A stretch of DNA of 25,667 nt from an uncultured Oscillospiraceae bacterium. GTDB lineage: Bacteria > Bacillota > Clostridia > Oscillospirales > Oscillospiraceae. The stretch spans positions 1 through 25,667 of the forward strand of contig CAKTQE010000029.1 in the NCBI GenBank assembly GCA_934593275.1, in the 5' to 3' direction. A model generated the notes under the pieces. It was not told the origin of the DNA. It saw only the letters and a list, made by a program, of their open reading frames with translations, and did no database searches. Shown here piece after piece: positions 6,895 through 15,500 of the stretch. How positions within the stretch are numbered: position 1 is the stretch's first letter; every line of letters begins with the position of its first letter. The position numbers and the translations under genes are program-made.

Positions 6895-7995
6895 TTAAAT
6901 AAACAGCCAGCCCAGCAGGGCCGTAGCCGCCGCAAAGGCAATTCCGATGTAACTCCACAACCGCTTTTTATCAATGGGCAGGTCTCCAATGAGCTTTCCG
7001 GTCTGTCCGTTCATGGCAAAGAGGTAGTTTTTCCCGTTCCACTGGGTGGACAGCAGCCACACAGGAAGCAGAGCGTACTTTACATTCTTGGGATGGACCC
7101 GGATGTTTTTCCCGGTGGTGACACAGGTCTCGTAGCCCAATACCGTATTGCGCACGGCGTTTTCCGTACTGCGCTGGCAGCGCAAATTGGCCCGCTTCTG
7201 GCTTTCCTCTTTCTCTACATCATATTTATCCGCAAAGAAGCCGGGAAGATAGGACAAAGAGAAGGGTTTCAGGTCTTTGTACTCATAGGGCTCAATGGCA
7301 TCCATATGGGTATCCGGCATTTTGGAAGCACCGTCTACGGGGATCTTTTCAAAATCCAGGGAGCCGGCCCGGTGAACCAGGAAATGGTCGGTCTCTGTGA
7401 TGATTTCGTCGGCGGTGGTGTGACTGTGGGAACGGGTGGCATCAAAGCGCATATCCGCTTCCACGTGGGCATCAAACAGCCAGAAAGGCACATACACGCC
7501 CTTGACCTCCTGCAAATGGCTGTCTTTCTGGAAAGCCTTGGGCAGGATGGGCTTTTTGCTGTAGTGCTTTTTCAGTGCTATCAGAGCATCCTCTTTGGTT
7601 TTGGCAAAGGGAATAATGTAGTCCGGCTTTTTGCTGCCGGAAAGTTGCCCCGGCACCACCGTGGGATTGCCACAGTAGGGGCAGGAGGTAGCGGCGGTGG
7701 TCTCCTCGCAGATGAGTTCCGCACCGCACTGGGGGCAGGAATATGCCCGCAGCTTCTCCTCCTCCTCTCCCCACTGGGAGCCTGCCTGGGAAAGGTCCCA
7801 CTGCTCCTGGGGGGCGTTTTCCGCTTCTTCAAAGGCTTTCTCCGCATCCTGGGTCTTTTGAGACTGCATGGCCTCTATTTCTTCCAGGGTGTAGGAGCTG
7901 CCGCAGTAGTCGCATTCCAGTTTTCCGGACTGGGTACCGAAATGCAGAGGTCCGGTACAGGCCGGACATTTGTAGTTGATCACCTGGTCGGGCAT
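6895..7995 (-). CDS. Double zinc-ribbon membrane protein, YdjG-like
   Basis: A 366-residue protein with two N-terminal zinc ribbons: Cys10/Cys13/Cys28/Cys31 (CPAC, CDYC) and Cys87/Cys90/Cys105/Cys108 (CPQC, CPYC), separated by an acidic Glu/Gln-rich linker. A large central domain with the phrases GVYVPFWLFDAHVEAD and VKYALLPVWLLSTQWNGKNY follows, then a C-terminal membrane anchor at about 348-365. Such proteins are often labelled TFIIB-type zinc ribbon, but nothing indicates a transcription role; the anchor and context point to a membrane scaffold. The start has AGGGGAG five bases upstream. It sits between the SPFH gene (83-bp gap with a hairpin) and the TPM gene (12-bp gap). Homology to Bacillus YdjG is inferred from the neighbourhood. 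Confidence 0.82.
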   Translation of the reverse strand: MPDQVINYKCPACTGPLHFGTQSGKLECDYCGSSYTLEEIEAMQSQKTQDAEKAFEEAENAPQEQWDLSQAGSQWGEEEEKLRAYSCPQCGAELICEETTAATSCPYCGNPTVVPGQLSGSKKPDYIIPFAKTKEDALIALKKHYSKKPILPKAFQKDSHLQEVKGVYVPFWLFDAHVEADMRFDATRSHSHTTADEIITETDHFLVHRAGSLDFEKIPVDGASKMPDTHMDAIEPYEYKDLKPFSLSYLPGFFADKYDVEKEESQKRANLRCQRSTENAVRNTVLGYETCVTTGKNIRVHPKNVKYALLPVWLLSTQWNGKNYLFAMNGQTGKLIGDLPIDKKRLWSYIGIAFAAATALLGWLFI

Positions 7996-8035
7996 AGAAT
8001 CTCCCCTTTCTGTCGTCCCTTTTATCTGTTTCTCT

Positions 8036-8061
8036 CCCCTCCGGCAAAGAAACCGGAGGGG
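8036..8061. other. 9-bp hairpin between the SPFH and zinc-ribbon genes
   Basis: Arms 8036-8044 and 8053-8061 (CCCCTCCGG / CCGGAGGGG) with an eight-base loop. In the direction of the operon (minus) no T run follows, so it is more likely an mRNA stability or processing element, or a weak partial terminator, than a full stop. Confidence 0.55.
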
Positions 8062-8078
8062 TTTTGATCAGCGTTTCT

Positions 8079-9410
8079 TTAAGAAATCACATCCGAGTCC
8101 GTAAAGGGATCTCCGCACTCGGGGCAGAATTTCGGCGGATGTTTGGGGTCTTCCGGCTCCCAGCCGCACTTGTCGCAGCGGTAAAGGGGCTCAGAGGCAG
8201 GCTTCTTGGCACCGCACTGGGTGCAGAACTTGCCCTTGTTGGTGGCGCCGCAGCTGCACTTCCAGCCCTCCTGAGGCTTCTTGCCGCCGCACTCGGGGCA
8301 GAAGTTGCCGGTGGCCTTGGTGCCGCAGCTGGGGCAGGTCCAGGTGTCAGCCGCAGGCTCGGGAGCTGCGGGAGCTCTGGAAGCGGGGGTCTGGTAAGCG
8401 GAACCCACGTTCTGCTGGAACAGGCCCTGCATATTGCCAGTACCGACGGAGCCGGCCATATTCATGCCCGCAAAGGCCATCATGGGCCCCGTGGCCGTAT
8501 TCTTGGAAGCCGCTTCCATGGCATTGGCGGTGGCATCCACCATTCTGCCTGCGGCTGCGTTGCCGCCGCCCAGGAAGGCAGACTGCTGCATGGCTTTCAG
8601 CCGCTTCTCGTCTTCTTCCGTGGCACTGACGGAGGACACGCCAAAGGACACGATTTCAATGCCCCGCTTCTGCCGCCACTGGGCAGACAGCACCTCATTG
8701 AGGGCGTTGGCAATATCCATGGTATGCAGGGGCAGCTCCGTATAGCCGATGCCCATGGTGGAAATTTTTCCGAAGGCAGGCTGCAAAGCGGTCATCAGTT
8801 CCGAGCGAAGCATGGAATCCAGCCGGTCCCGGCCAAACTGGCCATCCACGTTGCCGCAGACGTTCTTATAGAACAGGATGGGGTCACAGACCCGGTAGGA
8901 GTATTCGCCAAAGCAGCGAATGGATACGGTGGTGCGGAAACCGATGTCCTCGTCCACCACCCGGAAGGGCACCGGCGTGGGAGTGCCGTACTTGTTGCCA
9001 AAGAGCTCCTTTGTATTAATATAGTAGACTCTCTGGTCCTTGCCCGTATCGCCGCCGAAAGTAAAGCGGCGGCCCATGGTGGCAAAGGTATCCTTTACCG
9101 ACTGGCCCAGGGCACCGGAGAACACGCTGGGTTCTGTAGAGGCATCGTAGACAAACTCACCGGCCTCGGCGCAGATCTCCGCCACTTTTCCCTGGTCAAC
9201 GATCAGCATACACTGGCCGTCGGCCACGGCAATGACGGAGCCATTGGTAATGATATTGTCGCTTCCCCGATTGGAAGACCGGGAGGAGACTTTTTTTTGG
9301 CCCTTTACCGCCAGGACCGTCTCCGGCAATGCATCACAATAAAAATATTCCTTCCACTGGTCGCCCAGTACACCACCGGCAGATGCCAGTGCAGCTTTGA
9401 TAAGGCCCAT
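8079..9410 (-). CDS. SPFH-domain protein with three C-terminal zinc ribbons, YdjI-like
   Basis: A 443-residue protein. Residues about 20-280 form an SPFH/flotillin-like domain of the type mislabelled virion core protein (start MGLIKAALASAGGVLGDQWK). A low-complexity Ala/Gly/Met-rich linker follows, then three zinc ribbons with Cys at 359/362/371/374, 385/387/396/399 and 412/415/429/432. SPFH proteins form oligomeric membrane-associated scaffolds. It is the first gene of a minus-strand operon: promoter at 9479-9507, AAAGGAG eight bases before the ATG. In Bacillus the matching gene is ydjI, in pspA-ydjG-ydjH-ydjI; here the order is I-G-H and no pspA is in view. The function in membrane maintenance is inferred. 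Confidence 0.86.
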   Translation of the reverse strand: MGLIKAALASAGGVLGDQWKEYFYCDALPETVLAVKGQKKVSSRSSNRGSDNIITNGSVIAVADGQCMLIVDQGKVAEICAEAGEFVYDASTEPSVFSGALGQSVKDTFATMGRRFTFGGDTGKDQRVYYINTKELFGNKYGTPTPVPFRVVDEDIGFRTTVSIRCFGEYSYRVCDPILFYKNVCGNVDGQFGRDRLDSMLRSELMTALQPAFGKISTMGIGYTELPLHTMDIANALNEVLSAQWRQKRGIEIVSFGVSSVSATEEDEKRLKAMQQSAFLGGGNAAAGRMVDATANAMEAASKNTATGPMMAFAGMNMAGSVGTGNMQGLFQQNVGSAYQTPASRAPAAPEPAADTWTCPSCGTKATGNFCPECGGKKPQEGWKCSCGATNKGKFCTQCGAKKPASEPLYRCDKCGWEPEDPKHPPKFCPECGDPFTDSDVIS

Positions 9411-9478
9411 GGTAATCTCTCCTTTGATTCAGTAATTCAGTTTCGGAGTCCGGCCCGGGGGCCTTTCCTCGTCTGTCT

Positions 9479-9507
9479 ATTTTACCAAAGGCACAACCTA
9501 AAATCAA
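9479..9507 (-). promoter_or_regulatory. Promoter of the SPFH/zinc-ribbon/TPM operon
   Basis: On the minus strand TTGATT (9502-9507), a 17-base spacer, then TAAAAT (9479-9484). This is a housekeeping-type promoter, not an ECF type. Confidence 0.7.
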
Positions 9508-9559
9508 GCGTATTCTGTAAAAAATGCAGCTTTTTTCCGGAAGTTCCACCGGGTGCGGA

Positions 9560-9588
9560 TTGACTTTGAGCCCCGGGTCTGTTAAGAT
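9560..9588 (+). promoter_or_regulatory. Promoter of the polysaccharide polymerase-like gene
   Basis: TTGACT (9560-9565), a 17-base spacer, then TAAGAT (9583-9588), about 38 bases before the ATG at 9626. It diverges from the SPFH promoter about 50 bp away. Confidence 0.7.
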
Positions 9589-9625
9589 AGAAGTGAATAT
9601 TTTTTCTTTTGGCGGAGGGCCTGAT

Positions 9626-10783
9626 ATGGATTCTGTTTTTTCCCGTGGTTCCGGAAAAATGCACAGTTTCTTCCGGGAAAGCACCGTGGAAAAGCTGTGG
9701 TTTCTGTGCCTGTTTCTTTTGATTTTCCCCGTATACCTTGGACATTTCCCATTACCCGGGGCCGCAAAGCTTCTGATTTACGGTAGCTCTGCCCTGGCCT
9801 ACTGTTTTCTTCTTCTGAAAATTTTTCTATGGGACGGCTATCAAAAAAAGCAGCTTTGGCTGCTCCTGTTGTGGGTCACGATTCTGATATTGGGTACCGC
9901 GGTCAGCGGGAATCGGTGTTTTCTCTCCAGCTTTCTCCTGGCGGCCTCTGCCAAGGGCATCTCTTTCCGGAACATCAGCCGATTTTTCTTTGGCTTTTTC
10001 CTTTGCACCCTGATCCTGAACCTGCTTCTGGTCGCTTTCGGCATCCTGGAAGATACCGTCACGGTCCGGGGTGAACTCTGGGGCAATGGCAATCTGCGGC
10101 ACAGCTACGGCTTTGGCCACCCCAATACCACGGCTTTTTGGGGCATGCTGCTGATTTTTTCCGGCCTTTTGGCCTGTCCCCGGGGCAAGCGTCTGCCCAC
10201 CATGGGGATTTGCCTGATCCTGAGCCTGCATTCATTCCGTCTGACGGATTCCAAGGCTGCTTTCTTTGCGGCACTGGCGGCCATGTTCCTGTTGGGGTGT
10301 TCCATGGTCCTGGAAAGACCGCTTAAAAAAGCTGACTGGATGGCCCCTCTGCTTCCTGCTTTGATGCTTCTTTTTACCCTGGGTTTCCTGGGACTGTGCC
10401 TGGGATACCGGGAGGACAGCGGCTTTTTTAACCTTTGCAACACCCTGTTTTCTCAGCGCCTAGCCTACGGTCATCAGGGCTTTCAGCGTTTTGGGTTCAG
10501 CCTGTTTGGAAAAACCGCAGACTTTGGCTGGGACCCGGTGGACAGTCTATTGTGCTATGCCCCCATCTGTCTGGGGGTGCTGCCAAGCCTTGTGTACCTG
10601 GCATCGACTGTCTGGGCGTTGTATCGCAGTGCCCGGGCAAAGCGTTGGGACATCTGCGCCCTTTCCCTGGCGGGGCTATTGTACTGCACCATGGAATACG
10701 GCCTGATGAATCCCGTAAACCTTCCTCTTTTTGCCCTGTGTGCCACCCTTTCCCCAGAGGAACCGGGGAAACTGTCGGTTTGA
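9626..10783 (+). CDS. O-antigen ligase/polysaccharide polymerase-like membrane protein
   Basis: A 385-residue protein with about ten membrane segments. The extracytoplasmic loop motif RHSYGFGHPNT (158-168) is typical of Wzy-type polymerases of Gram-positive capsule clusters, where Arg and His residues act on lipid-linked sugar repeats. I start at ATG 9626 because GGAGG ends seven bases before it; an upstream in-frame start at 9524 would overlap the promoter. It has its own promoter and no glycosyltransferase, flippase or other capsule gene on either side, so it works with genes elsewhere or has another substrate. The polymerase/ligase call rests on the membrane layout and one motif. Confidence 0.72.
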   Translation: MDSVFSRGSGKMHSFFRESTVEKLWFLCLFLLIFPVYLGHFPLPGAAKLLIYGSSALAYCFLLLKIFLWDGYQKKQLWLLLLWVTILILGTAVSGNRCFLSSFLLAASAKGISFRNISRFFFGFFLCTLILNLLLVAFGILEDTVTVRGELWGNGNLRHSYGFGHPNTTAFWGMLLIFSGLLACPRGKRLPTMGICLILSLHSFRLTDSKAAFFAALAAMFLLGCSMVLERPLKKADWMAPLLPALMLLFTLGFLGLCLGYREDSGFFNLCNTLFSQRLAYGHQGFQRFGFSLFGKTADFGWDPVDSLLCYAPICLGVLPSLVYLASTVWALYRSARAKRWDICALSLAGLLYCTMEYGLMNPVNLPLFALCATLSPEEPGKLSV

Positions 10784-10817
10784 CAGAAGAACCCCAGAGA
10801 CTTCCCGTTTTTTTTGG
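10762..10817 (+). terminator. Weak candidate terminator after the polymerase-like gene
   Basis: A nested hairpin (GGGGAA... with CTGTC/GACAG inside) is followed by CCCG and eight T at about 10808-10815. The stem is imperfect. Confidence 0.35.
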
Positions 10818-10839
10818 CGGATTTTTGTGAACACTTCTA

Positions 10840-10869
10840 TTGAAATGTCCACCCAAAGAATGCTATAAT
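10840..10869 (+). promoter_or_regulatory. Promoter of the prs-pth-mfd operon
   Basis: TTGAAA (10840-10845), an 18-base spacer, then a perfect TATAAT (10864-10869), about 60 bases before prs. Confidence 0.82.
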
Positions 10870-10930
10870 ATCCGTGTACTATGTCCGGGTCACCGGATAA
10901 AAATAGAAATATAAGCGAGGTAAATCATTG

Positions 10931-11896
10931 ATGATTACGTACGGAGAGAACATCAAGATTTTCTGTGGCAACTCCAATCCGGAATTTGCCAAGAACATCT
11001 GCAAGGATCTGGGGGTTGACCTTGGCCAGGCAGAGGTAAAGACCTTTGCCGACGGTGAGGCATCCGTCAGCCTTCTGGAAACCGTTCGGGGTGCCGACGT
11101 TTTCCTGGTTCAGTCCACCTGCAAGCCCGTAAACGACCATCTGATGGAACTGCTGGTCATGTGCGACGCCTGCCGCCGTGCTTCCGCCGGAAGAATCACC
11201 GCTGTTATCCCCTACTTTGGCTATGCCCGTCAGGACCGCAAGGCCAAGAGCCGCGATCCCATCTCCGCCAAGCTGGTTGCCAACATGATCACCGCCGCCG
11301 GTGCTGACCGTGTTCTGACCATGGACCTGCACGCTTCCCAGATCCAGGGCTTCTTCGACATCCCCCTGGACCATCTGCTGGGCAATCCTTCCTTTGTGGA
11401 TTACTACCTCGCAAAGTTCCCGGAAGAACAGTACAACCACGATGATTTCGTTGTTGTCTCTCCCGATGTTGGCTCCGTTGGCCGCGCCCGCGCTTTCGCC
11501 GCCAAGGTTCACATGGGTCTGGCCATTGTGGACAAACGTCGTCAGAAGGCCAATGTGTGCGAAGTAATGAACATCATCGGCGATGTGCGGGGCAAGACCT
11601 GCATTCTGTTTGACGACATGGTGGATACCGCCGGTTCTCTGTGCAATGCTGCCAAGGCTCTGACCGAGCATGGCGGTGCCAAGGCGGTTTACGCCTGCGC
11701 CACCCACGGTGTTCTGTCCGGCCCTGCTTACGAGCGCATTGAAGACAGCCCCATCCAGGAAATGGTATTCCTGAACACCATTCCCCAGTGCGCCAACACC
11801 GCCAGCGGCAAGATCAAGTTCCTGGATGTTTCCCACGTGTTCGCCCGTGCTATTGAGCATATCCACGGCGGCACCTCCATTGCTGACCTGTTCTAA
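10931..11896 (+). CDS. prs: Ribose-phosphate pyrophosphokinase (PRPP synthetase)
   Basis: Makes PRPP from ribose 5-phosphate and ATP, feeding purine, pyrimidine, NAD, His and Trp synthesis. The 321-residue protein shows the ATP-site loop FGYARQDRK (96-104), MDLHASQIQGFF (131-142), KRR (202-204) and the PRPP-binding loop DDMVDTAG (228-235). I use ATG 10931; a TTG three bases earlier (10928) is slightly better spaced from GCGAGG and would add one residue. The stop overlaps the pth start by one base (TAATG). Bacillus has ctc between prs and pth; here it is missing. Confidence 0.96.
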   Translation: MITYGENIKIFCGNSNPEFAKNICKDLGVDLGQAEVKTFADGEASVSLLETVRGADVFLVQSTCKPVNDHLMELLVMCDACRRASAGRITAVIPYFGYARQDRKAKSRDPISAKLVANMITAAGADRVLTMDLHASQIQGFFDIPLDHLLGNPSFVDYYLAKFPEEQYNHDDFVVVSPDVGSVGRARAFAAKVHMGLAIVDKRRQKANVCEVMNIIGDVRGKTCILFDDMVDTAGSLCNAAKALTEHGGAKAVYACATHGVLSGPAYERIEDSPIQEMVFLNTIPQCANTASGKIKFLDVSHVFARAIEHIHGGTSIADLF

Positions 11897-12483
11897 TGCC
11901 CTGTGACGATAGCTGGCTGATTGTCGGCCTGGGAAATCCCGGTGCTGAGTATGCCAAAACCCGGCATAATATCGGTTTTCGCTGCCTGGACATTCTGGCG
12001 GAAACCTTGGGCTGTAGCGTTGACAAGGGCAAGTTTCAGGGGCTTTACGGCCAGACCACTTACCGTGGGAAAAAGGTGTATCTGCTGAAACCCTTGACCT
12101 ATATGAACCTTTCCGGCCGGTCTGTGGTGCAGCTCAGTGCCTATTTCCGGATACCGCCCCAGAGGATCATTGTCCTGTTTGACGATATTTCTCTGGAACC
12201 CGGTCGTCTTCGTGTCCGGCCCAGCGGCTCCGCGGGAGGACACAACGGCATCAAATCCATTATCGGGGAATTGGGGTCTCAGGATTTTCCCCGGGTCAAA
12301 ATTGGTGTAGGCGGCAAGCCCCATCCGGATTTTGATTTGGCAGACTGGGTGTTGTCCCCTTTCTCCAGCCAGGAGGAAAAGGCCCTGTCCGTATCCCTGA
12401 AAAACGGTGCCGATGCAGCCCTGACCATTATGGAGCAGGGTGTCAGTGCCGCCGCCAATGCCTACAACGGAAGCCATCCTTAA
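11896..12483 (+). CDS. pth: Peptidyl-tRNA hydrolase
   Basis: Cleaves the ester bond of peptidyl-tRNAs released from stalled ribosomes so that the tRNA can be reused; essential in most bacteria. The 195-residue length is standard. Visible are GLGNPG (11-16), catalytic His24 in TRHNIGF, Asn71 in TYMN, Asp97 and GGHNGIKSI (from 114). It is coupled to prs by a one-base overlap (TAATG) and followed by a hairpin and mfd, the conserved Firmicute order (spoVC in Bacillus). The N-terminus MPCDDSW is slightly longer than usual before the first strand. Confidence 0.96.
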   Translation: MPCDDSWLIVGLGNPGAEYAKTRHNIGFRCLDILAETLGCSVDKGKFQGLYGQTTYRGKKVYLLKPLTYMNLSGRSVVQLSAYFRIPPQRIIVLFDDISLEPGRLRVRPSGSAGGHNGIKSIIGELGSQDFPRVKIGVGGKPHPDFDLADWVLSPFSSQEEKALSVSLKNGADAALTIMEQGVSAAANAYNGSHP

Positions 12484-12494
12484 AAAGAGAACAC

Positions 12495-12523
12495 TTTCCT
12501 CCAGGGTCAACCCCTGGAGGAAA
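12495..12523. other. 12-bp perfect hairpin between pth and mfd
   Basis: Arms 12495-12506 (TTTCCTCCAGGG) and 12512-12523 with a five-base loop. No T run follows on the plus strand, so it may set relative expression or mRNA stability between pth and mfd rather than end transcription. The left arm contains an anti-Shine-Dalgarno-like CCTCC and the right arm GGAGG, so each hides the other. Confidence 0.6.
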
Positions 12524-12571
12524 TGTACGTTGGGGCCATTCCCCAAAACCATTGTTTTTTAGAGGTGAACC

Positions 12572-15500
12572 ATGGAACAGCCTTTGCTTTTTTTACTGAA
12601 AACCATTCCGGAATATGCTTCCCTTGTGGAAGGACTCAAAGAGGGGCAGTCTGCCGCCGTCACCGGCGTGGGGCAGATCAACCGGAGCCATATGATCGCG
12701 GGGCTGTCCCATGACCTGGGAAAGCCCATTGTGGTGCTGTGTCAGGACGATATGGCTGCCCGAAGAACCCAGGAGGAGCTGAAAGGCTTTTTGGGCATTA
12801 CCGCCCCCATCCTGCCCAGCCGGGATCTGACCTTTTATGACGCGGCGGTGGTCTCCCGGAGTTGGGAGCAAAAGCGGCTGCGGCAGCTCTACGAATTAAT
12901 TTCCGGCCGCACCCCCATTCAAATTATGAGCTGGGAATCCCTGAGCCAGCGGACCATTCCCCCGGCAGTGCTGGACAAAGCCTGCTTCACTCTGGAATTG
13001 GGGAGAGAATACCCCCTGGAAGCCCTCACCGCCCGTCTAGTCTCCTCAGGCTACAGCCGCTGCGGCATGGTAGAGGGTGTGGGCCAGTTCGCGGTGCGGG
13101 GCGGCATTGTAGACCTGTACTCCCCCGGAGAGGATGCCCCGGTGCGATTGGAATTTTTCGGGGATGAGCTGGACACCATGGGCTACTTTGACCCCCAGAC
13201 CCAGCGGCGTACCGACAACCTGGAAAAAATGCTGGTCATGCCCACCAGGGAAGCCCTGGCCGGAATGCACCCCCAGGGTACCCAGGGCCTGGAAAAAGAG
13301 TTGCAGCATCTGCTTGCCCGGCAGAAACGGCGGAAGAATCTGAACACCGCCCTGATTTCCACCCTGGAAAAAGACATCGAAAAGCTTCAAAACGATGTAT
13401 ACACCCTGACAGCGGACCGGTATCTGGCTCTGATTTATCCGGAACTGGCCACCGCGGCGGATTACGCCCCAAAGGATGCCCTCTGGGTTTTGTGCGACCA
13501 CGGCAATTTGCAGCGGGCCGCCAAAAACCGGACAGAAGAAATGGGGTTGCAGCTGGACAGCCTCCTGCAAACCGGATTGGTGGCCGGAGAGCTGTGTGAC
13601 TTTGTTTGCCAGTGGGAAGACTTTTGCCAGACACTGTCCAAGTATACCACGGTCTACTTTGACGCTTTCGGCGGCAGTGCCTACCCGGAAAAGGCTCTCC
13701 CCCGGCAGCTGCTGCCCATGACCGCCAAGCAGCTGCCCAGCTATGGCGGCAACCTGGATGCCGCCGCGGCGGATATGGCCCACTACCAGAAAATGGAATT
13801 TGGCACCCTGGTACTCTGCGGCACCCGGCACCGGGCAGAGCTGATGCAGCAAATGCTCCGGGAAAAGAACCTCTCCGCATTCCTGGCTATTCCTCTGAAC
13901 ACCCTGCCGAAAGCGGGGCAAATCCTCCTGTCTGATGGCACCCTGCCCTACGGCATGGAATACCCCCTGAGCAAGCTGGCGGTATTGACCGAAGGACAGC
14001 TGATTGCCAAAACCCAACCCAAACGCCACGGCGGTCAGAAAAAGACCGCCACCAACCGGCAAAAGCTCAACGCCTTTACAGACCTGACCCCCGGCGATCT
14101 GGTGGTCCACGAAAACTACGGCATTGGCCGGTTCGTGGCCATGGAGCAAATGAAAATCGATGGGGCCGTAAAGGACTATATTAAAATCGCCTATCAAGGC
14201 TCCGATACCCTGTTTGTCCCCGCCACCCAGCTGGATCTGGTCAGCAAGTACATTGGCGGCGGCGCGGAAAATCCCAACATCAAGCTGAACAAAATCGGCT
14301 CCGATGCCTGGCAGAAGACCAAAGCCAAGGCCCGGAAAGCCGCCAAAGATATGGCCGGAGAACTGATTCAACTTTACGCCGCCAGAAAGCGGCAGTCCGG
14401 CTACGCCTTTTCCGCCGATGCCCCCTGGCAGCGGGAATTTGAGGACAATTTCCCCTACCCGGAAACCGACGACCAGCTGCGCTGCATTGCGGACATCAAA
14501 AAAGATATGGAATCCCCCATTCCCATGGACCGGCTGCTCTGCGGCGATGTGGGCTTCGGCAAAACCGAGGTGGCTCTCCGGGCGGTGATGAAAGCCATCA
14601 TGGACGGCAAGCAGGTGGCCATTCTGGTACCCACCACGGTGCTGGCCCAGCAGCACTACCAGACCGCCGTTTCCCGGTTCCGGGGTTTCCCGGTGACCAT
14701 CGATGTGCTCAGCCGCTTCCGGACCCCCAAGCAGCAGCAAAAAACCTTGCAGGATATTCGCAGCGGCAGCGTCGATCTGATCATCGGCACCCACAAGCTG
14801 CTGCAAAAAACAGTACAGTTTAAAGACCTGGGTCTGTTGGTGGTAGACGAGGAGCAGCGTTTCGGCGTGACCCACAAGGAGCGGCTCAAAGAGCTTGCAA
14901 AGGGTGTAGACGTCCTTACTCTGTCCGCGACCCCCATTCCCCGGACCCTCAACATGGCCCTGTCCGGCATTCGGGACATGTCCACCATTGAAGAGCCGCC
15001 CTCTGACCGATACCCGGTACAGACCTACGTCATGGAGTACGCCACCCCCATTATTGACGATGCCATTCGCCGGGAAGTAGAGCGGGGCGGTCAGGTATTC
15101 TACCTCCACAACCGGACGGAAACCATTGACCAGTGCGCCAGTGCCCTGCAAAAGCGCATCCCTGGTCTCACCGTAGGCGTGGCCCACGGCCAGATGAGCG
15201 AGGATGCTCTGGGGGAGGTCATGACCGCCATGGCCGAGGGTGACATCCAGGTGCTGGTATGCACCACCATCATTGAGACCGGCCTGGATATTCCCAATGC
15301 CAACACCCTGATCATCGAAAACGCTGACCGCTTCGGCCTGAGTCAGCTGCACCAGCTCCGGGGCCGGGTAGGCCGTTCCACCCGCCACGCCTACGCCTAC
15401 TTTACCTACCGTCCGGACAAAAACCTGACGGAAGTAGCGGAAAAGCGTCTGAGTGCCATTCGGGACTTTGCCGAATTCGGCTCCGGCTTCAAAATCGCCA

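Noticed and set aside
5989..8067. 692-codon plus-strand open frame
   Set aside because: It is the antisense shadow of the zinc-ribbon and TPM genes; it lacks a ribosome site and reads as low-complexity Gly/His/Val wording, while the minus frames show clear domains.
8079..9410. Viral origin suggested by the virion core protein label of such SPFH proteins
   Set aside because: The label is a historical annotation artefact; the operon context is a bacterial membrane system and no phage gene is near.
8064..9563. 499-codon plus-strand open frame
   Set aside because: Antisense to the SPFH gene, whose zinc ribbons and start site are convincing.
10925..11866. 313-codon minus-strand open frame
   Set aside because: Antisense to prs.
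13046..15388. 780-codon minus-strand open frame
   Set aside because: Antisense to mfd, produced by GC-rich codon bias; no recognisable motif.
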